DNA from: Heterostelium multicystogenum | Taxonomy: Eukaryota; Evosea; Eumycetozoa; Acytosteliales; Acytosteliaceae | Reading direction: 5' to 3' | DNA: 64,000 nt | Assembly: GCA_003667245.1 (NCBI GenBank) | Contig: RCNN01000062.1 | Span: 62,001 to 126,000 of the forward strand | Part shown: in pieces, positions 48,896 to 61,774 of the stretch | Position numbering within the stretch: position 1 is the first letter of the stretch | Layout of the letters: each line of letters begins with the position of its first letter | Position numbers and translations under genes: made by a program | Notes under the pieces: generated by a model | Told to the model about the DNA's origin: nothing | Seen by the model: the letters and a program-made list of their open reading frames with translations, nothing else | Databases searched by the model: none

Positions 48896-50677
48896 TTAAT
48901 TTCTAGATACAGTTCCATCTTGGTTGATTTTGGCTTTGATTCCAGTGTTTAGCCATTCTTTGTTGTTGTTGTTGAGGTGATATCCTTTGGTGAAGAGGAC
49001 TCCGTTCTCAACCTTGGACTCGATACCAGCCAAAACTTGACCGGCTCCGGATTGGTTAAATACAACACCTGAGAGTTGACCTGGGGTGTTCTCAACGACT
49101 TCGACAGAGAATACATTGTTGACCTTGAGTTTGTCTTGGGCTGACTTCAAGGTGGCTGATGAAACATTGGAACCAACGACGATGACAGTCTTCAATGTTG
49201 AGGTATTGAAGTTAGCGAGCTTGTCGTAGCTTAAAATGGCATCGAGTTGTTCGACTGTGACAAAGAGAACTGATGATTTATTTTGGGCAATAGTGTTGAG
49301 GGTGGTCTCAACAGAGAAGTTGTGAGCTGGAACAATGACAGTAGAGGCGTTTGACAAACAACCCAAACAGAATGCATAGGAAGTACCATTGTGGAATGGA
49401 ACAGCGAGTGAAACTCTTTCGTGTGTTCTCAATCCCAATGCTTGAACCAAAGCATCTCCTGTGTTTAATAATGATCCTTGAGTGTATCCAACCAATTTAC
49501 CGTCCTATTGTTCGTGTGGTGGACACGATGCCGTTATAATGGTGTTAGCTGCTGTCATGTAGTAGTCATTTATCATTTTGGTGATTCTTACATTTGATGG
49601 CAACAAAGTTGAGATTTGGTTGGCTGATGTTTTGGTCTTGTTGAGGAGATCTACTTGAAGAACAAACTCCTTATATAAATCGATACCTGGTTCTTGAGTG
49701 TTACCTGTGCTGATGATGTATCTCAAAGCTGGGTATCTCTTGTCAGAGAAATATTCATCGAATGACACTAAAAATGAATGAATAGAGTGAGTGATTAGAA
49801 CGAATCTCTGATCAGTCTGTCTAGAGTGGTTGTATCAAAGATATTTACTGCTGTCCAAAGTTGGGAAGTAGCTGATTGCTTCCTCGATGACTTCTCTGTT
49901 CTTTTGATTTGCGAGGACGAATGCCTTAGTTGATGAAGTAGCCAAAACCTCTCTGTTTTCGACAATTTGGTTGGTTGGTTGGTTGGTTGTTAATTAGATC
50001 AATCGTTAGGATATCTTAATTTCGTTTGTTTTCATGAGAGAATAGACCTACCCAATTTGTGGCATGGTTGAAGTTGGTGCAACTGGTACGAATGTCAAAC
50101 CAGCAGTTGATGCAGCCATTTGGGTGATGATGTGTTCAGATGATTGTGGTGCATTGGTCAAGACGGCCTCTTGATTCTTTAGGTTTGATTCGACGAAACC
50201 ACTGGCGAGACCACTGACTGAACCCCACATCTCTCTGAAGTTGAACTTTAAGCTATTTGATTCATTTGGGAATAACAATGCATCGTTATATGGGTATTTC
50301 TCTGAAACCTTCTTCAATCTATCTGCAATTGACTCTGAAGTTACTTTAAATGGTTGTTTAGCTGCTGCTGTAGCATATGATCTTAAAATCAACCTAATAT
50401 TATTATCATTAAAAATAACTTGATATTAATAATCTGATTTTCATCATCCATGTATTTGATTTGATGAGATATATATATCCCAGCAAAGTTGATTGGATTT
50501 GATCTGATTATAGTCAATCGAACGATCTGATCACTCCAATCGCATTTGCATTCAAATATGTCAGTGTTATTGTGCTATGTGTGTTGTGCTGCAATGTGCT
50601 GTATGCTGTGTGTTTTTTTCATTCTTTATGGAAACCTACAATGAAGCTGGTTGTCTTGTAACTGATGATGTGAACAT
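48896..50677 (-). CDS. Truncated ANL-fold protein (acyl-CoA synthetase-like), probably mitochondrial and catalytically dead
   Basis: Five exons: 50677-50640, 50393-50052, 49952-49849, 49767-49592 and 49504-48896; phases close exactly to 422 residues. The start (MFTSSVTRQPASLLILRSYA) is rich in Ser/Arg and lacks acids, like a mitochondrial presequence. The body follows the N-terminal domain of AMP-binding enzymes: an AGxTFVPVAPTS segment, then ALRYIIS, VSLAVPFHNGTSYAFCLG and STLKTVIVVGS. The phosphate-binding loop that normally reads YTSGTTGxPKG is instead YTQGSLLNTGDALVQ, the acceptor Tyr-Gly-x-Thr-Glu motif is missing, and the C-terminal domain with the catalytic lysine is absent (family usual length 550-650). 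It therefore looks like a pseudoenzyme or lipid-binding derivative. The first short exon is inferred from phase and presequence. Confidence 0.75.
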
Positions 50678-51060
50678 GATTGGATTGAGTTATCTAGGAT
50701 ATTATTAAATATTATAAATATTTCAATAATGATGTATGTGATGAATCAGTTGAAACTAAAGTTGGTTGGTTTAAGCTGTAGTATGATTGAATTGGCTTCG
50801 TCGCTAGTTAAGGCACTGATGCTGTTACTGTTGCTGTTGCTGTCACTGATCAATCAAACAGATAAATAAAACTACAATAATATGAAAGTTTATGATCACA
50901 AAGCCCCACACACTAAAAACAATGAGATATTCGAAATTTTCAAAAATTGAAAAAAAAACATTCAAACTGAACTACAGCCTCTTTTATGCAGGTCGGGTGT
51001 TACTCTCTCTGAAGATCTATATCACAGTTACAGTTGTGCCAGACTTGGTAGATAGATAGA
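50678..51060. promoter_or_regulatory. Divergent promoter region
   Basis: A 383-bp AT-rich spacer between the ANL-like gene (leftward) and ZNHIT1 (rightward). Contains CTGTTGCTGTTGCTG-type short repeats near 50825-50840 and an A-run near 50950. No known motif recognised. Confidence 0.5.
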
Positions 51061-51671
51061 ATGAGTAAGAATATAGGTGGCGCTGCTCCCGCGCCTACCG
51101 CTGTGCTGTCAACGGACTATACAAATACAAAGAGAAAGGCGTCGATTTCAAAGCGTTTCAGAATCAACAATGAACAGGATAGACAGACTCTCAAAGAGAG
51201 AAACATTCAGACACATCTTGAACAACTCGAGAATGACAATGAGATGCCACCAGATCAAGACGATGACGACGACTACCAAGACGATGACGACGACCTCATC
51301 TACAATACACCCAAAAACAAACGAAAAATTAACCGCGAAAGAGAGAAAAAGAAATCAGAATCAAGAATCTTACAATTCCAAGCCGTATTGGAAAAAGCTG
51401 TAAGTTAACCTTCTATTTGTGCTATTGATTGGCGCCACTAACATCGTAGACCTAACTTTTCCCATCGTTTTAGTATTTAGATACCTATCCAAGTCATGTG
51501 CCAACTTATTTAACATCTCAATCATCACCTTCCATCTATCCACCAAGGAACTTCTGTTCAGTTTGTGGACAGCTCGGATCCTATTCATGTAAACAGTGTA
51601 CAGATAGATATTGTAGTCCCGCATGCTTTAAACTACATAATGATAATCGTTGCAAAAAGGGATTGTTCTAA
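51061..51671 (+). CDS. ZNHIT1-like HIT zinc-finger protein (SWR1/SRCAP complex subunit)
   Basis: Exons 51061-51399 and 51474-51671, phase 0, 74-nt intron; 178 residues. The C-terminus is a HIT zinc finger with the expected ligands (CSVCGQLGSYSCKQC then YCSPACFKLHNDNRC). The N-terminal half is basic then acidic (Asp-rich run at about 65-80) and has the family motif THLEQLENDN. ZNHIT1 (yeast Vps71) helps the SWR1-type remodeller exchange histone H2A for H2A.Z. Length matches the human protein (154) with an added acidic stretch. Nuclear. The intron contains a GGCGCC palindrome at 51431-51436. Confidence 0.9.
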
Positions 51672-51873
51672 CTCAATCATCATCATCATCATCAACTCAA
51701 ACAAAGAAGGAGCTTATCACATCTCGTTTTGCAACTGGCGTAATCAAACTTGTAAATAAATAATAATAATAATAGTCAATAAGATTTGGTTTGGCTTCTT
51801 TTGTTTGTTGTCGTTTGTCGTTAGTCGATTTTATATATATGATATGTTACAATTATTGTTGCTGTTATTACTA

Positions 51874-52622
51874 TTAATTTAGTTTAAGCAATGATCCTAT
51901 ACCGCTGTAGGTCGTTGGTTTGCCTTTGCTTTCGATTGATAATGATGTTTCTAATATTTTTCCTTTAAGCAAATCGTTTTCTCCATACAGTAGGTCTAGT
52001 TGTTGACGCAGTAGTTGTATTTCTGTAGACTGGGCCTTGATACTTTCTTCTAGAGCACCGAATTTCTCATTGAGTGTCTCTTCTTTTTTCTTTTCTTTGT
52101 CGGACGATCTCTTGTTTTCGAACAGCAACAGTCCGACGGCCACACTCAACAAGAAGAATTCACTAGCCATCTCACTACCCAAATCAATCGCACTATTTAC
52201 ATTCAACTGTGTTGCCTTTCTTGTACTATCACCAGTGATCTTTGATAAATATAAATCTGATTGATACAAGCAGTATAAAGCAAACATTGAAACCATTATC
52301 CAATCAGGAACCACAAATCATCATCATCATCATCATCATTGCATCAATAAATTAAATGATCATAGGATAAAATGTTAGGGACAAAAAAAGAGAGAAAGAT
52401 TGATCAGCATATGAACATTGATTTAGGATGACATTAGTCTATGCACAAAGGAGTGCTGTCGATCTAAGCCAACTTACCTATTTTATAGAAACCTCTTGCA
52501 ACCCACACTACAGATGCATGAAATCTCGGTGATTTGCTAGCAACTACTTTGATTTGCTTTGAGAATGGCTTGGCTAAACTCTTTATCAATAAACTACCGA
52601 CTTTAAGTAATGGAAGTACCAT
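51874..52622 (-). CDS. OPA3-like mitochondrial protein
   Basis: Exon 1 is 52622-52478 and exon 2 is 52256-51874, joined in phase 1 across a 221-nt intron; 175 residues, close to human OPA3 (179). The N-terminus (LPLLKVGSLLIKSLAKPFS) and the segment AIDLGSEMASEFFLLSVAVGLLLFE match the family pattern of a short basic start, then an L-G-x-E-x-x-x-E block and a hydrophobic helix, followed by a coiled coil with Glu/Lys and Gln/Leu heptads. OPA3 proteins sit in mitochondrial membranes and affect mitochondrial shape and lipid metabolism. The open frame continuing 5' of exon 2 is intron, shown by the phase match at ATCAG/ATTTA. Confidence 0.85.
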
Positions 52623-53559
52623 TCTGACGTTTGACTAACTAAATAACTAACTAAATTGCTATCACACAATATAATATATATTAATAAACAGGTCTGAGGC
52701 TTATGGTTGCTTGGTTGCCAATAATAATATTGTAAATCTTAAAAAAAGAGTTTAATCAGTAAGTTTCAGAGACACTCCTAATCTGATTGATTTGGAATTA
52801 AAAAAAAATTTTTTAAATAAAAATGAAAAATGAATCTGCACCTAAAATGGTAGAGACACCCTAAATAAGATAATTAATTAAACACACTAAAGATTACATC
52901 ATCAAAATCATAGACATGGATATTTTAATTATTTCTTACTTTCTCATTTTTACATTTATTATTTATTACTTTTGATCATTCAATACTAACATGTACACTC
53001 TGTGCAGGTGGACAAGGTAGCCAGGTACGTAAGTACTAATGGTGAGATAATGATATATTCTTAGAACAAAAGAGTATCGCTCCTGTGTTTCTATGAAAGA
53101 TTTAGAGAGTTCAAGAAGGAAAAGAATTGTAATAGAACCAACCACTCCCCTAGAAAAAAACAAGCAGGCCGGGTAGGATGAAGTTGAGTTAGAGTGACAA
53201 GAGCAGATATATGATCCACAACAGAAACACATGAGCAACATGATCTGCAGGAACAGTCATTAATAGACGAAGTAGACTACTTTGAGGAGTTCAACTTAGT
53301 TTTTGTCACTTCTCCACAACCAGTGGGGCAAATTTCCAATTTTTTTTTGACAAAGTTGGCACTACCTGGAACAATTTTGTTTAATAATAAAAACACTCCT
53401 AAATCAAAAAGTTGGATGAACACAAGCTCATATATAAACTGAGGTAATAAATGGTTCAATCTCAAGATTATTGTATCAAAATAATAAAGGTTGTATGGTT
53501 TGATTCTTTGATAAATTTTAATAATTAAAACTAATAAAGATTGACTATATCATGACATG
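52623..53559. other. Spacer containing a decayed coding region
   Basis: AT-rich on both ends, with a G/C-richer core at 52989-53442 described separately. It also contains the promoter of the OPA3-like gene at the left end. Confidence 0.6.
52989..53442 (+). pseudogene. Decayed coding remnant, origin unknown
   Basis: Plus-strand pieces read in succession HSVQVDKVARYVSTNGEI, SMKDLESSRRKRIVIEPTTP, KNKQAG-stop-DEVELE-stop-QEQIYDPQQKHMSNM, and then in another frame LIDEVDYFEEFNLVFVTSP and ISNFFLTKLALPGTILF, ending at a TGA at 53440-53442. At least two stops are clean substitutions in a frame that stays coherent across them, so this is decay rather than a base-count error. The basic-then-acidic linker style loosely recalls a retroelement polyprotein, but no reverse transcriptase or integrase motif is visible. 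Confidence 0.45.
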
Positions 53560-56500
53560 TTACCATGATACATTGTTGAAAAAAGATTGACTACCAACGA
53601 TCTTAGTCTGAAGATAGTCAATGTAATCACTGAGATATAACGAAATTTCCTCAGACTCTGATGTTTGGAAAACGAAAATACCCTGTGAATAATCACCGAA
53701 ATCCAGTGAAAACGATTGCTGCTCTTTGGAAAATGACCATTTTCTGAGATGGGTCAGTGGGAACTCCAGTAGTAATTTCTGAAATTAAGAGGAAGATCGA
53801 TTAATAGACTGCATTATAAATGATTGTAATGATATTGACATACTCTTGTTTTTGCAATCATTATTAATATACATTTACGGGAGAACCCTAATAAAAGTGA
53901 ACTGTTTGTTGGCAGGAGTGCATTGTGATATGGCGTGACGAATGGATTGTGATTTTTGTCTTTTTGCTTCACTGAGAAAAAGGTTGCTCCAAACGTCTTG
54001 AGCGAACGGCACAGCTGTACATATCTAAATTTAGCATAGACCTCTTTGATACCACGGAGGTTGCGATGCTCTTTGTATATGTGTTTCTCAATCTTAGGGA
54101 ACGACATGCCCCAGAGCTCAAGACAGTCAAGTGGAAGGAAAAACTTGAGATCCTGCTGCTTGAGGAATCCTGCTTTGTGAATGGTTGGATTGTGATCGCC
54201 AAAGTTGATTTGGAAGAGAGTGGCGGCTAATTGTATGGACTCCTCCATTGATGCGGCATAAGTATTCGAAATGATAGCATCACGAGACTGGAAGAACAAG
54301 AGGTTAAAATATACAGGATCATTTTGGCAGTCGTCAGACGCAGTATCGAATGAGTAGAATTTCTTCTTAAACATTAGCTTTGCGTCGGGAGGCATATTCT
54401 GTTGTGAGAGAGGCTCGTACGGCCGCAGCCAGGTGCCATTTCCAACAAAAAAGTCATCGTTTTGTCTTTCAATACCATCAACCAGCGAACTACTTTGAAT
54501 CTGCAATGAGAAATCCTCTGTATTCTTAATTCCAACTCTATTTCCAATTTCCTGTGTGATCTCCACTACGGTCTTTAATTCGTCGACGATAAAAGTCTTA
54601 ACTTTCTTGTCTGAAAACTTTACAATAATCTCACGCTCCTGTACTGCTGTGCTCTTTGAGAATGTTTGTATCATCTTTGATGATAAATCGGTCAAAACTC
54701 TCATTACTTTAGTTACTTTGTTATCTTTATACAATTCCTTCTTCGATCTATCGTCACTATTCTCCAGGGTATATAGAGGATTGACATATTGTTTCTTTGG
54801 TTCAATATACAATGGACATTTCTTTGTTACAATTCCAGGATAATCTAATTTTATACAAAAAAATAATAAGATAGTTAATACCATGTTTGGATTCCAACTT
54901 GTTGAATCGATTGATTGTTACTTTTTCTTTTGTCGTCATTTGTTGAAGTTGTTGAGCATGTAGATAGACGTCGACGTGATGAAATCTTCGCGACAGTACT
55001 GTAGTCTTTGTCCCATTGCTTTTGAATCGATGGATTATTTCTTAGACTATGATGAATATACGATGACAGAACATAGGAGATTGCCTCTGCCTCCACCGTT
55101 GTGAAAACCATCTTCCTATCGGTAAACTCCAATGAAAACATTTGATTTAATACCTGCCACTTTTTAACATTCGACAGTGAATATAAATGAATGGAACTCT
55201 GTTTTTGGGATAATACTATTAGTGCTTGATTGCAGTTCTATCTAAATACCTGATCATACCTTTGTCTCTGGATTTAAAATTAAAATAGTTTCAGATGAAA
55301 TTCCAAATAGATATTCATCGGACGACATTGATACTCGAAGAAAGTATATCCATAGGTTTTCAGTGATTTCGCCAATTGAATATAATTTAACTTTGCCTTT
55401 TGCTCGGTCATTCCAGCCAACTTTTGATATTGGGCTACAATTTCCTTTTGAGCGCTGCGTCCTGTGACCACGTACTCACTCGGCAGATAGTCACGAAGTC
55501 TGATTGAATCGATTTGGAAATCCTTCTGATAATCGCCAAAACAAATCTGACACTGAAGTGCTGCAAACAACACCGACTCAGCCTGTGAACATGGGTAACT
55601 GCCATCGATAATAGCGTCAAAACACTGACAAAAAACAAAATGCAACATGTCGGGATTCATCGAAAAGTCAATGATGATATCCTTGGCAAAACAAAACTGT
55701 CGCTTCAGATAGAAGGTGGTGTAGAGGGGATCTATCTGCTGCTCAGGCAGTGTCAAGTCGGACACAAGCCATGTTCCAACGTCTTCCTGTGCAGTTTCGC
55801 GCTTCAAAGACAGCTCCTCGGGGTAGCGAAGCGAGAGCTTTGCCGCCAGATCCTTGGAGATCTCCGACACTGTCTTGGACTCATCGAAAATGAATGTTTT
55901 TACAGTCTCATCGAGCAGATTTCCCTGGTGGAGTGGATGGACAACCCTCTCCCAGGGACCATAGAACTTAATTTTGAGTGTTGATTTGGTGTTTTTAAAC
56001 TCGAGTGTTTCGTTTGGATCGATGTCATAGTCAGCCAGACTGCACTCTGGCTTGAGCCAGCGAGCATTTCTAAACTGTCCAGCCTGTTGAAACAGGCCGT
56101 ACCTTTCGATCTCGCCCCACGACGAAGTGAATCCCGATATATCAACTGTATCAGTATCATATGAATCATCTGCCGACACTACAGTACTGGCTGGTGCCAC
56201 TGTTGTTGTTGTTGTCGTTGTTGTTGTTGTAGTCGTCGTTGTTGCTGCGGCTGTAGTTGTCGATGCTGTGGTTGTTGTAGTCGTAGATGAATTGCTTTGC
56301 CTTGGACTCTGAGACCTACGTTGATTCTGCAGTGACTTCTCAAGGTAATCGCGTTTCTCCTCGTTGACCACACGATCATAGATTTGGTGTATGACATGCT
56401 CTATCTTGGCATGTATAGAGAATCTCATCGTGATGCATCGATTCTGACGCACCAGATTTATCTTTATCGGACGCGTCTGAATGGATACATCGGAGGGATG

Positions 56501-56629
56501 CAAACGACTGACCATGAAACTAATCAGCTTCTCTATCAGAGTCAAAGGAATCCTTTGCAAATCCTCGTTATTGTACTCCATCTTCTCCATGATGGAGATG
56601 AAGCACAACTCGACCAGAGACAACACCAT
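53560..56629 (-). CDS. Talin-like protein with two FERM modules (FrmA-like)
   Basis: Start ATG at 56629; the last exon is 53778-53560 after a 65-nt intron. Two successive talin-type FERM units are visible. Unit one has an N-terminal lobe, a poly-Thr insert, F1/F2 (LWLKPECSL-type segment as ARWLKPECSLADYD; KLNYIQLAKSLKTYGYTFF) and an F3/PTB lobe (LFGISSETILILN; LYSLSNVKKWQ). Unit two repeats the order (GTWLRPYEPL; YVQLCRSLKTFGATFF; LTHLRKWSFS; ISLYLSDYIDYL). Dictyostelium FrmA is a multi-FERM protein controlling paxillin adhesion-site turnover, so a membrane-cytoskeleton adhesion role is likely. Frame breaks or splice mismatches of one base occur near 55310-55318, 55232 and 54880. About 950 residues; no rod or actin-binding domain follows. 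Confidence 0.8.
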
Positions 56630-58511
56630 CTTTCTTTTAAAGTTCTTTGATTTTAATTTTTTATATATTATACACACACACACAAAAAAAAAACGATTAT
56701 GATTATTACTATTATTACAACTATTTAGTTTTATTACTATTTAGTTTATTACTATGTTACAAAAGTTATATATAGATATATTATATTATATATAATGAAT
56801 GAATGATATGGATAGATTGTTGATAGTCTATCTATGACTAATGTATTGTATTATTGTTTAGCTTAACTTTGTTGTTGTTTGATATGATGTTAAAATGAAG
56901 GTGATATTTATTTTGATATTGAGTTGAGTTGAGTTGGGTAGATGTTGTAGGTGATGTATGAGTATAATGAATAATGTATGATGTATGATGAAAGGTAGGT
57001 TGTTTGTGATCTGCTCTCTTTTAAAAGTAGCAGTTTATAGGTATTTATAAATTCATGAAACCGAAACAAATAATATTATATAATAACTTAAATTATAAAG
57101 TACTTGATTCTTATTCTTATATTTGTTTGTTTGATTGATTGATTGATTATTTGGTTTGAAAGTGAAATGGTGAATGAAATGATGATTACAGCAACAATTA
57201 CAACAAAAGCAACAATTACAATTATTTATGATATATTATCGTTGTCTATGTTGTCTATGTTACTACGATTATTACTACTCCTACCACTACTATATAATAA
57301 ATACAATACAACCCAGCACTAACCACTAACTAACCTAACCTATCCTATCCTATCTCTCACTCTTAAATTATTATTATTATTATTATTACTCTTTTGTAGT
57401 TGTTGTTGTCGATATAGATTGATTGGATTATGGATGTTGTTGTTGGTACTGTTCGATTAATTATTATTTTGATATATAAATAAATTAATATATGGTTGAT
57501 GTTGATCTGTCTATTTGTTCTCACAAAATAGTGGAAGTGATGCTTGATTATTGATTTGCTGCTTGGCTGTTGCTGTTTTTGGTTGTCGATGAAGAATGGT
57601 CTATCAATAAAAACAGGGATTGATTTAGGATTAATCATAAATCCAATTGGTGAGACTATATTTAGCATGAAATGTGTGTGTGGGAGGAGTGCACTTTGAT
57701 TGTTTTTATTTTTTTGTAAATTTTTTTATGTGAATACCCTTCAGAAAAAAACAAAACCTCAGAAAGATATAGCCTATACCAACCCAATCACACACTCACC
57801 CCTACCCACTACACTTTCTAACATCTTTAAATAACATCAAATCCAATCCAATAATAATAAAAATAAGCCAAAAATTAAAAATAACACTTGTGATTGATTG
57901 ACTTACTGACTGACTGCAAATATATAAAATAAAATCAACATCCAAAAATCCAAATCCATAAAAATAAAACATACACATAATATAATATCATTAAAATTAT
58001 ACACAAATAATAATAATACAAACATATAAAAGAAGAATACTAATAATAATATTATTATTATTATAATTATTAATATTAATACGATCAAGTTAACCAACTA
58101 TCAAACAACAGTCTGTTTTTATTCAACTTAATACTTGTACATTAAAATCCAATCTATCAAACAAACAATCAATCAATCTATCAATCAAATAAATACATAT
58201 AGTTAGTTATATCAAACCAATAAAATTGATAATCATATTCATTAAACAAACAATTAGCCAATCAGTTCAACAATAACAATTCATCCATCTAAACAAATTT
58301 AATTTAACATTTCCAGTTCTAAATAATAATAGTAACAATAGAATAATAGCAACAAGTAAAAGTCAAGAGAAAATTATAATTGTAGCCTAGAAGTTGATAT
58401 CTATAAACAATCAAGCAAACAAGCCCAATAACAAATTAAATTTAGCTAAGTGTATGTTCAAAAAAGGAAAACAACGAATAATAATAATATACAGACATAC
58501 ATCCCAATTTC

Positions 58512-58944
58512 TCACTCAAATATATAATTCAATGAATTTATTGTTGAAATGCTTTGAAACTTGTTGTTTGTGGCACTATGATTGTAATTTAGTTTTGTTC
58601 CATTGTGTGTTGCAAAGCATTTTAAAATACGCCAAGTAATCTGAATGACTGATTGATTAATTGCATCGGTCACATTCACTTGCGAATAATAAATACAAAA
58701 ATCAACAAGAAATAGATCGCTAGATCTGATGTTGATTGTCCAAGCAATCAACCTCTTCATGTTGACACCTGCACCAGCCAAGCCCAACATAACTCTTAAA
58801 TCATTGACAATCTCTGACCCAATCTATGGTCTCGAGTTTCTGTGTAGTTGTTGCGTTGTTGGGGCGAGTCTGTAGCGCTCAATGGTTGCCTGCAATGTCA
58901 ATATCTGAATGAATTTGTAGGTATTGCAGGCAACCAAAACAAAT
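58512..58944 (-). other. Coding-like stretch of unknown origin
   Basis: On the minus strand one frame reads VACNTYKFIQILTLQATIER, YRLAPTTQQLHRNSRP, one TAG, then IGSEIVNDLRVMLGLAGAG and MKRLIAWTINIRSSDLFL, continuing open to 58512. Composition is like real coding DNA. A gene model would need the TAG explained and an upstream start; none was found, and no family is recognised. The last 40 residues look like non-coding Asn-rich sequence. Confidence 0.3.
58883..58936. other. Perfect 14-bp inverted repeat (hairpin)
   Basis: TGGTTGCCTGCAAT at 58883-58896 is the exact reverse complement of ATTGCAGGCAACCA at 58923-58936, with a 26-base loop and possible G-T pairs extending it inward. Such a stem is unlikely by chance in a window of this size and could fold as a non-coding RNA or act as a protein-binding site. 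Confidence 0.65.
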
Positions 58945-59525
58945 CAAAGAAAATTACAAACACACTCTCACTCATACACCATCTCCCACAGAGACACACA
59001 CGCTCACAATCACAAAGCTTTCCATTTCCATTGCTTGGGTACAGACTATTGACAGTTGTGTGAGTATTTTTTTTTTTGCAAAAACAATCAAATCAAAGCA
59101 AATGATTGAATTATCATTAATATAAAATTAAAATTACAAACAAAAACCACAACAAAAAAACTCATCAAAAAAAAAGTACCCATCAATCAAATGATCACAA
59201 CGACTCTGGGTGGGCACACCAACTCTATTCCCACAGGTTTTTTTAAACTTTTTGCGATGAATAAAGCCGTTATTTACAACTAAATTTTATTTTTCACCCA
59301 ATTTTTTTATTATTGCATTCATTTAAAAAAAATATTGAAAAAAAAATATTTTTTATTGAAAAAACCAAGCTATCAGTATTTTGTCTCAAAACCTCTGTTA
59401 AAAATAGAAGAAAATTTTTGATTATCTCTAATATATATATTATTTTGACACACAACCAACACAACGTGCAACTATAAGATATATCATTTCACTATCGCGA
59501 TAACAAAGCTATAATCAATAACAAT

Positions 59526-59526
59526 C

Positions 59527-59548
<22 letters not shown>
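59526..59548. repeat. (TA)n dinucleotide repeat
   Basis: About eleven tandem TA units in the rapA upstream spacer. Confidence 0.9.
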
Positions 59549-59559
<11 letters not shown>

Positions 59560-60999
59560 GGTGTAGTATTCTTAAACAAATAATACAAATAATAATAAAA
59601 TGACAAATAATAATAATAACGATAATAATAAACGAAAACGATAACAATAGTTATAATACGAAATAATAATATAGATATTATAATAACAATAATAATAATA
59701 TGCTAATAATAATAATAATAGTCGTTTAGTTTGAATATCTGGAGTTTGATTTGTTGTTTTTGTTGATTTATAGTAATAGTAATCATAAAAATAATAATAT
59801 AAAATTGTTTATATCTTGCTTTGCTTTATCATTTGTAAAGTTCAAGGTATAAGGCAGGGTTGTTATTGTGATATTGTTTGTTATATCAACATCAATAACA
59901 ACAACATCACCTTGCATCAATAACAATACAACAACAACAACAACACCGCAAATACTCAACAACCATTCAATTATGATATGATATGGTCGATACCGTATTG
60001 CAAAATATAATAATTTAAGAAATACATAAATAACAATAATGTAGTAGAAGTAGAAGTTATTGTGGTACTTCTTCATAATAATTAACAAACATATAAATGT
60101 AGTAGATTAATTGTTTGTTTATTTATTTGTTGATGGTAAACAATAATTGTAGTTGCAGTAATAATTATTAAATAATACTACCACTACCACCAGCCCACAA
60201 CAATTATTCAACACTTTTATGTTTGTTCAGCAGTGTTGTTGTTGTACCTTATTATTTTATTTTGTATGTTTTTATATCTGTGTGAGGAGAGTGTGTGTGA
60301 TATGTGGTATTAGTGTAGTGTACTTTTGATTGTGTTATTGTTTCACAACAAATAATCATCACCACATTTATAACACAACACATCACAACACTACACAATC
60401 AGATTTCAGTACTTATTCACCACCTTGCATCCACCTACTACAATTACACATTTTTTGACAAACAAGCAGCAAACAAATTAATTAAAATTAAAAACCAAAC
60501 AAACAAAACAATCGATCAATCACTCCTCAATTATTATTATTTTATTTGTTTGATCAGTCAAATCAATATCACAATCAAATTCATCATCAAAATTAAATAG
60601 ATATAATAAACTATTCATTCATATAATTATTAAATAGATAAAAATAATATAATATCCATGTTTGTTCATTAAACAAACAACTTTAGTCAACAATCAAATT
60701 CATTAAAATAAAATCATAATAAAAAAAATAATAAATCAAATCACAAAAACCAAAAAAAAAAAAAAAACCATTAGAAAAAAATAATAATAATAATCTTCAA
60801 AAAAACAACAGCAACAATTTCTTCACCAATTTTGATAATATTTATATTGTATCATTTAGTTGTTTAATGCTTATAATCAAAAATAATAATACTAATAATA
60901 ATATATAATAATATAATAACAATCTAATAATAAATTAAAAACATTTATACTAATATAAAAGTATATTTTAAAATTGTACAGTATTTAAATAAATTATAA

Positions 61000-61774
<775 letters not shown>

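Noticed and set aside
51431..51436. GGCGCC in the ZNHIT1 intron as an E2F site
   Set aside because: Lacks the TTT/AAA flank needed for the consensus.
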